64,000 nucleotides of DNA, from NCBI GenBank assembly GCA_029556615.1, contig JAKQDD010000091.1, forward strand, positions 1 through 64,000, in the 5' to 3' direction. The notes under the pieces were generated by a model. That model saw only the letters and a list, made by a program, of their open reading frames with translations. It ran no database searches and was not told the origin of the DNA. This document shows, one piece after another, positions 1-8,840 of this stretch (position 1 is its first letter; each line of letters begins with the position of its first letter). The position numbers and the translations under genes were made by a program. This DNA is from Verrucomicrobiota bacterium. Lineage in GTDB: Bacteria; Verrucomicrobiota; Verrucomicrobiia; Limisphaerales; J093.

Positions 1-292
1 CGCGGAGGGTGTGGACGTAGGGGCTCGTGGTGCCGTAGAAGGCCACGGCGCGCTCGACCAACTCGGGGTCGGAGGGGGTGACCGGGGCGGGGACGCGCAC
101 GAGGAGGTGGATGTGGTTGGACATGAGGCAGTAGGTGAGGATCTCGATGCCGCTGAAGGCGGCCTGGTGCCAGAGCAAGTGCCGGAGCTTCTCCTTTTCG
201 AGCTCACCGAGCAGCCGTTCCTCGCCGACGATCCGCGAGATGCAGTGATAGATTGCTCCCCGCCCGCTGATTCTGATACGAGCCATGCGCAT
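1..292 (-). CDS. REP-associated tyrosine transposase (RAYT, Y1/IS200-like), N-terminal part
   Basis: The reading frame runs off the left edge, so only the first 97 or so residues are seen. It starts MRMARIRISGRGAIYHCISR and contains LMSNHIHLLV. The HIH of that motif is the metal-binding HUH-type pair of Y1 transposases, and the preceding 'YHCISRIVGEERLL' region is typical of the chromosomal TnpA_REP (RAYT) branch. These single-strand DNA transposases act on REP palindromes, and two tandem copies of a palindromic repeat lie just upstream. The start at 292 is chosen because AGGAGG sits 6 nt before it; the internal ATG at 286 is possible. The catalytic Tyr would lie outside the window, so activity cannot be judged. 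Confidence 0.9.
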   Translation of the reverse strand, partial: MRMARIRISGRGAIYHCISRIVGEERLLGELEKEKLRHLLWHQAAFSGIEILTYCLMSNHIHLLVRVPAPVTPSDPELVERAVAFYGTTSPYVHTLR

Positions 293-298
293 GGGAAA

Positions 299-304
299 CC
301 TCCT
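299..304 (-). promoter_or_regulatory. Shine-Dalgarno AGGAGG of the RAYT gene
   Basis: A perfect AGGAGG lies 6 nt before the ATG at 292 and decides that start over the in-frame ATG at 286. Confidence 0.7.
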
Positions 305-340
305 GTCGGCTGTTTGCCTCCTTGACGGCCCCCACTACAA

Positions 341-463
341 CCCGAGCGGACGCACCGCGTCAACGGTGAACTGAAGACTATGAGTCTGTCACCTTGTTGA
401 CCCCCGAGCGGGCGCACCGCGTCAATCGTGAACTGCCGATAATTAGCCTGTCACCTTGTTGAC
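341..463. repeat. Two tandem 61-bp REP-like units beside the RAYT gene
   Basis: Unit one (341-401) and unit two (403-463) share CCCGAGCGG-CGCACCGCGTCAA..GTGAACTG, and both end in CTGTCACCTTGTTGAC. The tail TGAGTCTGTCACCTTGTT (381-398) recurs at 3237-3254 and 58745-58762, with a variant at 443-460. Position next to a RAYT transposase suggests these are its REP substrate. No gene is seen between 293 and 585. Confidence 0.7.
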
Positions 464-585
464 ATCCCCGAGACAGACGACAGAGGTCGAACGGAGTCGC
501 GGGGTCCCCTGTCCGCCCCCCCGCAGTCAGCGTCCGCGGGTGTCTTGCGTTGGCGTTTTCCCGGAGTGACGCTACACTCCCCACC

Positions 586-2961
586 ATGACCAAACGCACG
601 GAACGGCTGCGGCGCGAGAGCCTCGACGCCCGCCCCGCTCTCACCGCCGAGCGCGCCCGCCACATCACGGAGTTCTATCGCGCCAACGAAGGGCGCTATT
701 CCGTCCCGGTGATGCGGGCCCGGGCCTTCCTCCATCTCTGCGAGCAGAAGACGATCTGGATCGGCGAGGGCGAGCTGATCGTCGGTGAACGCGGTCCCCG
801 ACCCAAGGCCGTGCCCACCTTCCCGGAGCTGACCTGTCACAGCCTCGAGGATCTCGAGATCCTCAACGCCCGCCCCAAGACGCATTACGACGTCGATGCC
901 GAGTGTCTCCGCATCTATCGGGACGAGGTCATCCCCTACTGGCGCGGGCGGTCGATGCGCGACAAGCTCTTCGAGCAGTTGCCAGCCGATTGGCGGGAAG
1001 CTTATGCCGCCGGCCTGTTCACCGAGTTCATGGAGCAACGCGCGCCCGGCCACACCGTCCTCGACGGCAAGATCTACTCGAAGGGCCTGCTCGATTTCAA
1101 ACGGGACATCGCCGACGCGGTGGCGAAGCTCGACTTCCTGAACGACCCTCGGGCGTATGACAAGCGGGAAACCCTGACCTCCTTCGCCATCGCCTGCGAC
1201 GCGGCGATCCGGTTCGCGGAACGCCACGCCGAGCTGGCGCGCGCGCGCGCCGCCGCCGAGTCCGACCCTGTTCGCCGGGCCGAGCTCGAGAAGATCGCCG
1301 ACGTCTGTTCCCACGTCCCCGCCCATGCGCCCCGCGATTTCCACGAGGCGCTGCAGTCCTACTGGTTCTGTCACCTGGCGGTCATCACGGAGCTCAACGG
1401 CTGGGACGCCTTCAATCCGGGGCATCTTGACCAGCATCTGTGGCCGTTCTATCAGCGCGGTCTTGCGGACGGCACCCTCACCCCGGCCGCCGCCCGCGAA
1501 TTGCTCGAGTGCTTCTTCATCAAGTTCAACAACCATCCGGCCCCGCCCAAGGTCGGCGTCACCGCCGCCGAGAGCGGCACCTACACCGATTTCGCGAACA
1601 TCAACATCGGCGGCCTCACTCCCGAGGGCGCTGACGGCTCGAACGATCTCTCCCATCTCCTGCTCGATATCGTGGATGAGATGCACCTGCTCCAGCCAAG
1701 CTCCAACCTCCAGCTCTCCCGCAAGAGCCCCAACGCCCTCCTCGAACATACCCTCCGCGTGCTGAGCAAAGGGTACGGATTCCCCAGCCTGTTCAATGCC
1801 GACGCCGTCGTCGAGGAGCAGCTCCGCCAAGGCAAGAGCCTCGAAGACGCCCGCGCCGGCGGCTGCAGCGGCTGCGTCGAGGTGGGGGCTTTCGGCAAGG
1901 AAGCCTACATCCTCACCGGCTACTTCAACATGCCCAAGTGTCTCGAGCTTGCCCTCCACGACGGCCTTGATCCCATGACCGGCAAGCCGCTCGGTCCCCG
2001 CACCGGTGCCCCCGAGACCTTCGCATCCTTCGAGGATCTGTTTGCCGCCTACCGCACCCAGTTCCGCCATTGCCTCGAGATCAAACTGCGCGGGAACCAG
2101 CTCATCCAGCGCATGTACGCCACCCTCATGCCCGCCCCGTTCCTGAGCGTGCTCACCGACGACTGCATCCGCAACGGCCTCGACTACAACGCCGGTGGCG
2201 CCCGCTACAACAACACCTACATCCAGTTCGTCGGGCTCGGCAGCCTCACCGACAGCCTCAGCGCCCTACGACAAACCTGCTGGAACGGGACCCATCCCTC
2301 CCATCGGCCCATTCCCCTCGCCGAGATCGTCCCGATCCTCGATGCCGATTTCGCCGGCCAGGAACCCCTGCGCCAGCGGCTCACCCACAAGACCAGCAAG
2401 TATGGCAACGACGACGATGCCGCCGACGACCTGATGGTGCGCATCTTCAACACCTGCATCGAGGAGCTGGATGGCCGGCCCGATGCCAAGGGCGGCCGGT
2501 ACCGCGTCGAAATGCTGCCCACCACCTGCCACGTCTACTTCGGCGCCATGACCGGCGCCATGCCCGACGGCCGGCGCGCCCACCGCCCGCTCAGCGAAGG
2601 AATCAGCCCCGTCCAGGGCGCCGACCGCCGCGGGCCCACCGCCGTGATCAAGAGCGCCGCCAAGATGGATCATGTCCGGGCCGGCGGCACCCTGCTGAAC
2701 ATGAAGTTCACGCCGGCCCTCGTGGCCACCGACGACGGCATCCGTCATTGGGCTCACTTGGTCCGCACCTACTTCAAAATGGACGGCCACCACGTCCAGT
2801 TCAACGTCGTCCGCGCCGACACCCTCCGCCAGGCCCAGGCCAACCCGGCCGAACACCGCGATCTCATCGTCCGCGTTGCTGGCTACAGCGACTACTTCTG
2901 CGACCTCTCCCGCGATCTGCAGGACGAAATCATCGAACGCACCGAGCACCAGGGGTTCTGA
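586..2961 (+). CDS. Glycyl radical enzyme, HypD (trans-4-hydroxy-L-proline dehydratase)-like
   Basis: This is a 791-residue PFL-type glycyl radical enzyme, close to full length for the dehydratase/lyase branch. The thiyl-radical Cys is in CSGCVEVGAFGKEAY (about residue 430), with the adjacent Glu (CxE) found in glycerol/diol dehydratases, CutC, HypD and isethionate lyase. The radical Gly is in RVAGYSDYF near the C terminus. As I recall them, FTEFMEQRAPGHTV, ELNGWDAFNPG and MLPTTCHVYFG match HypD best, which removes water from trans-4-hydroxyproline to give pyrroline-5-carboxylate; isethionate lyase or an uncharacterised relative remains possible. It would be a cytosolic, strictly oxygen-sensitive enzyme. 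The ATG at 586 (MTKRTERLRRES) fits family N termini; an in-frame TTG at 550 would add 12 residues. No radical-SAM activase lies nearby, which is unusual. Confidence 0.88.
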   Translation: MTKRTERLRRESLDARPALTAERARHITEFYRANEGRYSVPVMRARAFLHLCEQKTIWIGEGELIVGERGPRPKAVPTFPELTCHSLEDLEILNARPKTHYDVDAECLRIYRDEVIPYWRGRSMRDKLFEQLPADWREAYAAGLFTEFMEQRAPGHTVLDGKIYSKGLLDFKRDIADAVAKLDFLNDPRAYDKRETLTSFAIACDAAIRFAERHAELARARAAAESDPVRRAELEKIADVCSHVPAHAPRDFHEALQSYWFCHLAVITELNGWDAFNPGHLDQHLWPFYQRGLADGTLTPAAARELLECFFIKFNNHPAPPKVGVTAAESGTYTDFANINIGGLTPEGADGSNDLSHLLLDIVDEMHLLQPSSNLQLSRKSPNALLEHTLRVLSKGYGFPSLFNADAVVEEQLRQGKSLEDARAGGCSGCVEVGAFGKEAYILTGYFNMPKCLELALHDGLDPMTGKPLGPRTGAPETFASFEDLFAAYRTQFRHCLEIKLRGNQLIQRMYATLMPAPFLSVLTDDCIRNGLDYNAGGARYNNTYIQFVGLGSLTDSLSALRQTCWNGTHPSHRPIPLAEIVPILDADFAGQEPLRQRLTHKTSKYGNDDDAADDLMVRIFNTCIEELDGRPDAKGGRYRVEMLPTTCHVYFGAMTGAMPDGRRAHRPLSEGISPVQGADRRGPTAVIKSAAKMDHVRAGGTLLNMKFTPALVATDDGIRHWAHLVRTYFKMDGHHVQFNVVRADTLRQAQANPAEHRDLIVRVAGYSDYFCDLSRDLQDEIIERTEHQGF

Positions 2962-2978
2962 CCCGCCCGAGTGTGGTG

Positions 2979-3234
2979 TCTCACCAATGGCTGGTGCTTC
3001 GTTGCGCCCAAAACGGCCTGGGCCGCGAAGCGAGGAAGGAGCATCCACGCAGCGGGCTGTGACTGACGAGCGACAAAGCCCCGGGCCGTTTTCGGCGCAA
3101 CCCTCCGGGCCGCAGTCCTTTTCGGCCCCCGCTTCGTTGCTCGCTCCCTACAGACCTCTTCGGGTATGCTCGTCGCTCGCGCCTCGTGGAAGCCGAAAAA
3201 CCCTCGCGGCGAAGCTCCAGCCATTGGTGGAGAC
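2979..3234. repeat. 256-bp inverted-repeat (MITE-like) element downstream of the glycyl radical enzyme
   Basis: The ends form an imperfect 28-bp inverted repeat: 2979-3006 contains TCACCAATGGCTGGTGCTTC, and 3206-3234 contains GAAGCTCCAGCCATTGGTGG. The interior has no convincing gene. The REP-like TGAGTCTGTCACCTTGTT follows immediately at 3237-3254. No transposase is inside, so it would be a non-autonomous element. Confidence 0.6.
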
Positions 3235-3390
3235 AATGAGTCTGTCACCTTGTTTGCGGCACTCCCCCCGCTCCGGGGTCGCAGGGGGAGGGAAGGACCG
3301 GCGTGCGGACTCGATGCGGGAGTCGGCGTTCGCGAACTGCTGTTCGCCGCAGGCGGACCCCTTTTTCCCAGCGCAGTCTGGGAAAAGGCG

Positions 3391-3480
3391 TGGAGTCCTC
3401 GACTTATGAAAGTTGATGCGATTAGGTCAAGTTTGGCCCCTGCGGTTCCAGGCCATCCCTCCTTCCGTCGAGGACTTTAC
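3391..3480. repeat. E-type palindromic repeat (copy E1)
   Basis: This is an element of about 90 bp bounded by GAGTCCTCGA (3393-3402) and TCGAGGACTT (3468-3477). The interior contains TTAGGTCAAGTTTGGCCCCTG and is shared with copies at 11606, 14979 and 59069. The TAA stop of the leftward gene (3477-3479) lies inside its right arm, so insertion may have set the end of that protein. The interval 3235-3390 shows no gene. Confidence 0.75.
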
Positions 3481-6167
3481 GGCGGCGGCGGCACCCCCGG
3501 CCGGACGCACTCGCCCAGAATCCGCTGCGGCGGCGGATAGTCCCCGCAGCCGTCCTGGTCGAAGTCAACAAACGTCACGACCTCGTCCGGGTTCGCTCCA
3601 AAACTGACCGGGTCCAGGACCAGCCCGCCGTTCATGTTGAAGTCCAGGATCTGGAGGCCGCTGAGATCGCCCTGGGCGGAGAGCACCCCATCGCCGCTAA
3701 TCGCAATCATCTCCGCAAACGAGTCGCCCGTGCACTCGGCTCGTCCTCCGGCCACGCTGAACGCGCCGGCATACTGGTTGCCGCGGCTGGTGTAGTTCCC
3801 TGAAGACCCGGCGTTGCCCAGGAAGGTCTGGCCCGTGATCTGGTTGCCCTCGAGCGTCATTTCCCCGTCCTCGACGTCCACGCTGAACTCGGCGTACTCG
3901 CCGGTGAGCCCGTTGTTTTCGAGGGCCGCCGAGCGCGCGACCGTGACGCCGAAGAGGCTCATGGGTCCGGTCACGCGGCAGTCGGTCACCGCGGCGTCGG
4001 CGCTGTCGATCGTCAGGCTCGGCGCCAGGCCGCCGTTAATCCGGATCCGATCGGCTGTGACCGACTGGTCTCGATCGTCGTTCTGGATCAGGACGCTCCC
4101 CTCCGCCAACACGACGTCCCGGACCACAACCGGGCCCGCGACATTGCTCACGTGCAGATCCCCCTTGCCGTCGAAAACACAGCTCTCGATCGTCACTGGG
4201 ACCGGCAGGTCGAACACGTTGATTTCCCGAAGACCGGTCTTCACGTCGCGCACGAGGATCTGCGGCTCACCGATGCCGGCCAGGCCCGGCGACGCCAGGC
4301 CCGCCCCGAGTGAGCCCACCACTGAGCCCGGATCCTCCGGCCCCCAGCACTCAATGCTCCCGCCTGAGAGGAAATCGCACCCAAGGAACTCGAGTGTCAC
4401 GACGCCGATGCCCTGGGGCGCATCCAGCTCGAACCCGGGTCCCAGCGAGCCGGCCTGATACCGGCCGGATACCGTGGCGCGCACATGTTCGTTCTCGACG
4501 GACACCCCGCCCTGAAGGAGCGCCCCGTGCGAGTCGACGTCCAACACCCCCTGGTGGACGGTAAACGAGGCCTGGCCGCTGAGCTTGACCCCGTCGCCGA
4601 AAGTCCAATGGGTCTCGCCATGGAGCGAGGCGATCAAGTTGAGCCCGTTCACCATCGCCAGGTTCGCGTAGAACCGGGAATTCTCGTTCTCTGCGAGGTC
4701 AAAGCGCATGTTGGCTCCCACTGTCGTCCGCTGCAGGTCAACGCGCGTCTCCTGGACGCTCACGCCGCCTCCGGCGCTGGCGGCTACTTGCAGGTCGCCC
4801 CGGGTTTTCGAGTCGCTCATCTCGACCCGGCTCTTTCCCGCGCCCAGCGCCAGATTCAGAACGTCCGCCTCGAAGTACCGCAGGAACGCCGTGAACTCAC
4901 CGATCCCCGACACCTGGAAGCTGGTGTCAAGCGCCACACTGTTCTCGAGGGTCAGCTGGGGATTGCCGACCGCGTTCCCCTGGAACTCGAACGCGTCGGC
5001 GTCCCGCAGGCCGCGGATCGTGAACCGGCTGTCCAGAAGCAACGAGGCCTTGATCCCCGTGCGCTTGAACAGCTCGTCGCTCAAGGACACTTCCCCACCC
5101 ACCGATCCCTGCAGGTCCAAAGCGAAGGAAGGCCCCCGGTTCTGCGTAAACAGCAGTCCCGAGCCCGTGCCCAAGGTGCCGCCCACGACGACGTCGAGCG
5201 CCCCCAGGAACGTGTTATGTTCCACCACGCTCACCGAGCTTCCTCCGCCCGAGGCCGGCCGCGGGCCCGAACCAGTCAATCCCACCGCCCCCCCGCCAGC
5301 CGGCCCCAACGCCACCTGGGTCCCCGGCAGCGTGTTGTGCCGCAGGCGAAACCTCAGCGGCGAATGAAACACCACGCCCCCGGCGTTCTCGATCGTCAGC
5401 CCCCGGAAGTCCAAACCCCGGCCGGCCGTCACCATCAGCGGGGCCGAGCCGGGCCCCGAGAGCTTCGCCTTGCCCTGAAACCCGTCCGCCACGTCGATCG
5501 TCACGCCTGCCGACACGTCGAGGACGGCGACGGCGAGCACCCGCTCCGTGGCGATGAGCACACGGCCCAGCTGGCCTACCGGCACGGCTCCGTTCAAATA
5601 AGCGACGGCCTCCGGCAATTCGCGATACTCGGTGAGGCTCCCCGGCGCAGGCGTGTCCACCACGGTCACCGTGAGCGCGTAGTCCTCCTGGGCCGGATCG
5701 GTACCCGCGCGATACTCGTCCAGGTTCATCCGGCCGTCCTCATCGGGGTCCCCGCCCGCATCGGCCGGGTCCAAGGGATTCAGCAGGCCCGGCCGGCGCA
5801 GCTCGTAAACATCGTCCATGCCGTCGGCATCAGTGTCCAATGGAGCCGCCTGCGGCACCTGCCGGAGCCGATAGAACAACGCCCGGGCTGTGGGCGGCGG
5901 ACCGTCGAGCAGAACGGCGACACCGGCCTGCCCGAGGGCCAATTTGACCGGTGTGCGAATCTGGCGGACCGCGTTACCCCGCTCGAGAACGAAATAGGCG
6001 GTGGCTTCCGAGAGGTGTTCGATTTGCACTTCGCCTGTCGGCAGCACCCGCACGCCGGAGAGGATAAGATCCTGGGCGGAGGCGGTCAGGATCAGGAGGC
6101 TCGCCAGGAGAATCGATGCACCTCGAAACCTCCGCAGTGGCGGCCGAAAGAACGCAAATCTGTCCAT
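3477..6167 (-). CDS. Secreted calcium-module and beta-helix-like protein
   Basis: The product is 896 residues. A signal peptide is clear after the ATG at 6167 (MDRFAFFRPPLRRFRG, then a hydrophobic stretch and SAQD), so upstream codons to 6263 are ignored. After an N-terminal beta-rich segment ending FYRLRQV there is a thrombospondin-3/dockerin-like acidic module (LDTDADGMDDVYEL...GGDPDEDGRMNLDEY). The remaining 700 residues are rich in short Val/Leu/Asn repeats ('IENAGGVVFHSPLRFRLRHNT', 'LEGNQITGQ') that resemble a right-handed parallel beta-helix, although no catalytic motif is recognisable. The terminal segment again has DFDQDGCGDY. It is likely extracellular or surface exposed; the function is unknown. 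The N-terminal architecture is common in Verrucomicrobiota. Confidence 0.8.
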   Translation of the reverse strand: MDRFAFFRPPLRRFRGASILLASLLILTASAQDLILSGVRVLPTGEVQIEHLSEATAYFVLERGNAVRQIRTPVKLALGQAGVAVLLDGPPPTARALFYRLRQVPQAAPLDTDADGMDDVYELRRPGLLNPLDPADAGGDPDEDGRMNLDEYRAGTDPAQEDYALTVTVVDTPAPGSLTEYRELPEAVAYLNGAVPVGQLGRVLIATERVLAVAVLDVSAGVTIDVADGFQGKAKLSGPGSAPLMVTAGRGLDFRGLTIENAGGVVFHSPLRFRLRHNTLPGTQVALGPAGGGAVGLTGSGPRPASGGGSSVSVVEHNTFLGALDVVVGGTLGTGSGLLFTQNRGPSFALDLQGSVGGEVSLSDELFKRTGIKASLLLDSRFTIRGLRDADAFEFQGNAVGNPQLTLENSVALDTSFQVSGIGEFTAFLRYFEADVLNLALGAGKSRVEMSDSKTRGDLQVAASAGGGVSVQETRVDLQRTTVGANMRFDLAENENSRFYANLAMVNGLNLIASLHGETHWTFGDGVKLSGQASFTVHQGVLDVDSHGALLQGGVSVENEHVRATVSGRYQAGSLGPGFELDAPQGIGVVTLEFLGCDFLSGGSIECWGPEDPGSVVGSLGAGLASPGLAGIGEPQILVRDVKTGLREINVFDLPVPVTIESCVFDGKGDLHVSNVAGPVVVRDVVLAEGSVLIQNDDRDQSVTADRIRINGGLAPSLTIDSADAAVTDCRVTGPMSLFGVTVARSAALENNGLTGEYAEFSVDVEDGEMTLEGNQITGQTFLGNAGSSGNYTSRGNQYAGAFSVAGGRAECTGDSFAEMIAISGDGVLSAQGDLSGLQILDFNMNGGLVLDPVSFGANPDEVVTFVDFDQDGCGDYPPPQRILGECVRPGVPPPP

Positions 6168-6435
6168 GGCGGCTCCCCGGGTTCGAGCGGGCCACACGCC
6201 GACCCCGCCGGTCGTCAACCTGTGGACCGCAGGATGCCAGTATGCCCGGATCCCGCTGGTCATTCAAGGTGAAAGGCTGTTCCGCGCGGGGGGGGCGTGT
6301 CTGTAGCCGCGGGCGCTGACCGCGGCGGGTGCAGGGGGATGCCCCGCCGGCTCCTTTCGAAGGTTGCAAGACAGGGTTCCGGAGGCTTGAGTTCAGGGGA
6401 ATGCACCATGATCCGTTGCCTGCCCGGTCGGGGGA

Positions 6436-6529
6436 GGACGGGATGAACGGGATGAACAGGATGGACCGAGAGGATAGGGGGACAGTTTCAGAGTTGCCCC
6501 GCATCCTGTCGATCCTGTCAATCCCGTCT
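6436..6529. repeat. Inverted repeat with GGGATGAAC/GGATCGACAGGATG motifs
   Basis: GGACGGGATGAACGGGATGA (from 6436) faces its near reverse complement ending ATCCTGTCAATCCCGTC (6502-6529). This could fold into a long imperfect hairpin in the 514-nt gap between two divergent genes (6168-6681). The rest of the gap has no gene. Confidence 0.55.
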
Positions 6530-6617
6530 AAAAGCGCGAGGGGATGAAAGAGGAGCATGCCCCGGCCCGTAGTCCTCTCGAACTGCCCCCCGACCCCCCG
6601 AACGGAGTTGACTTGGC

Positions 6618-6647
6618 TTGTGACCGTTGCTATTGGGATTGTGTAAT
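6618..6647 (+). promoter_or_regulatory. Candidate sigma70-type promoter
   Basis: TTGTGA (6618-6623), an 18-nt spacer and TGTAAT (6642-6647) lie 34 nt before the ATG of the secreted protein at 6682. The match is partial and is offered only because position and local AT-richness fit. Confidence 0.3.
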
Positions 6648-6681
6648 CTGGACAAGCGTTGGATCCAATGACCTCCTGCCT

Positions 6682-8793
6682 ATGAAAACGATCCTTGTGA
6701 GCCTGGGCGTACTGGTCGCCGTTGCCGGCCTGGCACGGGCTGATTTTGTGTACGTGACCGCAACAACCTCGAACTGTACGGACACGGTGAACTGCCGGCT
6801 TAATGAAGATGTCAATTACTACGGCGGGTACATCTACAACGAGAACGGCCTCGGCAACTTCACCACAGCCGTGTCGCTGGCTCCGGGCAAACCGCCGACC
6901 GCCGGCGCGCGCTACTTCAGCACGTCGTTTGTGAATGCCTCGACGCCGGACACGGGCGTCACGATCAGTCCGACCCTGGGAATCCCCGGGGGTGTCTATC
7001 GCATCTATCACGTGTTCAGCTCCGCCGCAGGGAACGTCAGCACGAACGTCGTGCTCGGCGTGACCGCGATTGCCGACTGCACCCTCTCGTTCACGAGCAC
7101 GGACAAGTTCCAGTCCCAGTACGGTGCGGCCACCGGCGGAATGAACTCGTGGCAGTTCCTGGGCTACCTCACCTGCGCCCCGGGCATGTCGACGCCCGTC
7201 ATCAACTTCTTCTGGGAGAGCGGCGACGTCGACGCCGGCGCCCAGAAGCGGTTGCTGGTGGACACCTTCCTGTTCGTCAGCGACACCTGCACGGACGTGG
7301 CGCCGGTGGGCATCTCGGGTGCCTACTCGATCACCTCGACGACGGTCACCGTCACCGGCATCGACACCGCCGCCACCGCCCTCAAGGTCTATCAATACAC
7401 CGGCGGCGCGTGGGCGAAGGTCGGGGAGCGGACAACGTCGATCACCAATGCCACCCTTACCGTCCCCGTCAGTGGCCTCGTCCTGAACGCCCAACTCGCT
7501 GCAACCCAGACCCTCAACGGCCAGGAGGGCTGCCTCTGGGGCGTGCCCACGGGCGTGATGGTCGGCAGCGCCAACCCCCGCGTGCGCCTCGCCCTCAGTC
7601 TCCGCGAGACCCCGAGCACCGGCCCCGCAGGCACCCCGGGCGTGATCACCGGCTCGACCACGGCCAATATCCACTTCCTGGGCGTCACCAACCGGTTCAC
7701 GGCCGCGCCGGGCAACCCGGGCGTCGTCATCCAGCCCACCCCAGGCTGGCAGGAAATCACGTTCGACGCCGGAATCCAGTCGGTGGGCGATTCCTCGGAT
7801 GTGCAGGGAACTCTGGCCTCGGCCATCGGTCAAGTCGGCTATGGCGCCTATGAGACGGTCACTCTCCAGGTCTATGCGTTCCGGGTGGTCCCGCCCGACA
7901 GCGTCATGATCTTCTCGAGCACCCCGGCCCAATCCGAGCTCAAGACCAGCACCGACTCGTTCCTGGTCGACTGGTCGTGGCAAGCCGTGCCCGATGCCGA
8001 CGGCTACCGCCTGCTGCGCGACTGGAACGGCGGCGGTTATGCCGAGTACATGGACGTCGTGGGCGCGACGACGGTCCGGGACAACAACACCGCCTGGGCC
8101 TACGGGGGCGAGGTCACCCCAAACCGAGTCCAGACGGGCCCCTCGGTGAAATGGAACACCGTCGCCAGCGATCCCGATGCCGTCGGCTGCATCTCCTGCC
8201 TGCGGAGCAACTGGTACACGATCGATGCCCTAGCCTTCGCCATTGATGACCTCACGTCGAGCGGGCCGCATGATATCTACATCGACAGCATCAAGAACGG
8301 CGACACCGTGTTCTACGGGTTCGAAGAGGTGCCCGCCGGCACGACCGACTTCGGGTTCCGCACCCCGAGCTTCTCGGGGAGCACGAGCGGCAACCTAGCC
8401 GGCAGCCCCAACTCCGCGGTCGTCGTCAACACCGCCGCCTACGAAGGGACCAAGTCGATGCGGATCCAGTGGGCCTGGAACGGGACCGTTAACACCAAGT
8501 GGCTCCGCTGCACCGCCTACAACGTCGGGAACCCGCAGGTGAACATCAACCACCCCATCATCATCCGCTTCCTCTACCAGCCCGCCGGCGCCGAATTGCC
8601 GCCCGCCCCGCCTGCACCCAGCCTCACGGCCGCACGCGAGGGAGACCAGACAGTCCTGCACTGGCCCGGAACCCATCGTCTGCAGACGGCCCTCGAGGTC
8701 ATCGGTCCTTACACCACAATCCCGGGCATCACCAACGCGCCGTACTTCAACACCTACCCTGACCCGCAGCGGTTCTTCCGTCTGGTGGATTGA
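6682..8793 (+). CDS. Secreted hypothetical protein with verrucomicrobial C-terminal signature
   Basis: The product is 703 residues with a signal peptide (MKTILVSLGVLVAVAGLARA). The N-terminal third has the layout of golvesin/xanthan-lyase-like beta domains (VYRIYHVFSSAAGNVSTN, VDAGAQKRLLVDTFLF). A middle region VDWSWQAVPDADGYRLLRDW is FN3-like. The C terminus, VLHWPGTHRLQTALEVIGPYTTIPG...RFFRLVD, is the short module that many Pedosphaera-type secreted proteins end with. No catalytic residues are recognised; a carbohydrate- or matrix-binding role is only a guess. The gene ends 47 nt before the start of the amidase gene, and the two are probably co-transcribed. The start is placed at the ATG before the signal peptide rather than the ORF opening at 6544. 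Confidence 0.8.
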   Translation: MKTILVSLGVLVAVAGLARADFVYVTATTSNCTDTVNCRLNEDVNYYGGYIYNENGLGNFTTAVSLAPGKPPTAGARYFSTSFVNASTPDTGVTISPTLGIPGGVYRIYHVFSSAAGNVSTNVVLGVTAIADCTLSFTSTDKFQSQYGAATGGMNSWQFLGYLTCAPGMSTPVINFFWESGDVDAGAQKRLLVDTFLFVSDTCTDVAPVGISGAYSITSTTVTVTGIDTAATALKVYQYTGGAWAKVGERTTSITNATLTVPVSGLVLNAQLAATQTLNGQEGCLWGVPTGVMVGSANPRVRLALSLRETPSTGPAGTPGVITGSTTANIHFLGVTNRFTAAPGNPGVVIQPTPGWQEITFDAGIQSVGDSSDVQGTLASAIGQVGYGAYETVTLQVYAFRVVPPDSVMIFSSTPAQSELKTSTDSFLVDWSWQAVPDADGYRLLRDWNGGGYAEYMDVVGATTVRDNNTAWAYGGEVTPNRVQTGPSVKWNTVASDPDAVGCISCLRSNWYTIDALAFAIDDLTSSGPHDIYIDSIKNGDTVFYGFEEVPAGTTDFGFRTPSFSGSTSGNLAGSPNSAVVVNTAAYEGTKSMRIQWAWNGTVNTKWLRCTAYNVGNPQVNINHPIIIRFLYQPAGAELPPAPPAPSLTAAREGDQTVLHWPGTHRLQTALEVIGPYTTIPGITNAPYFNTYPDPQRFFRLVD

Positions 8794-8840
8794 CAAGGCC
8801 GCGCCAGACCGACCGCTACCCGCTGCATCAGCCGGGCGGA

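Noticed and set aside
341-463. Possible CRISPR array
   Set aside because: Only two units, directly adjacent with one base between them, so no spacers.
451-2070. Long leftward open frame opposite the glycyl radical enzyme
   Set aside because: Low-complexity Gly/Val/Glu-rich translation and complete overlap with a gene whose catalytic motifs are intact; typical antisense opening in GC-rich DNA.
4485-6272. Rightward 595-codon frame opposite the calcium-module protein
   Set aside because: Arg/His/Pro-rich translation without motif; the opposite strand has a signal peptide and the calcium-binding module.
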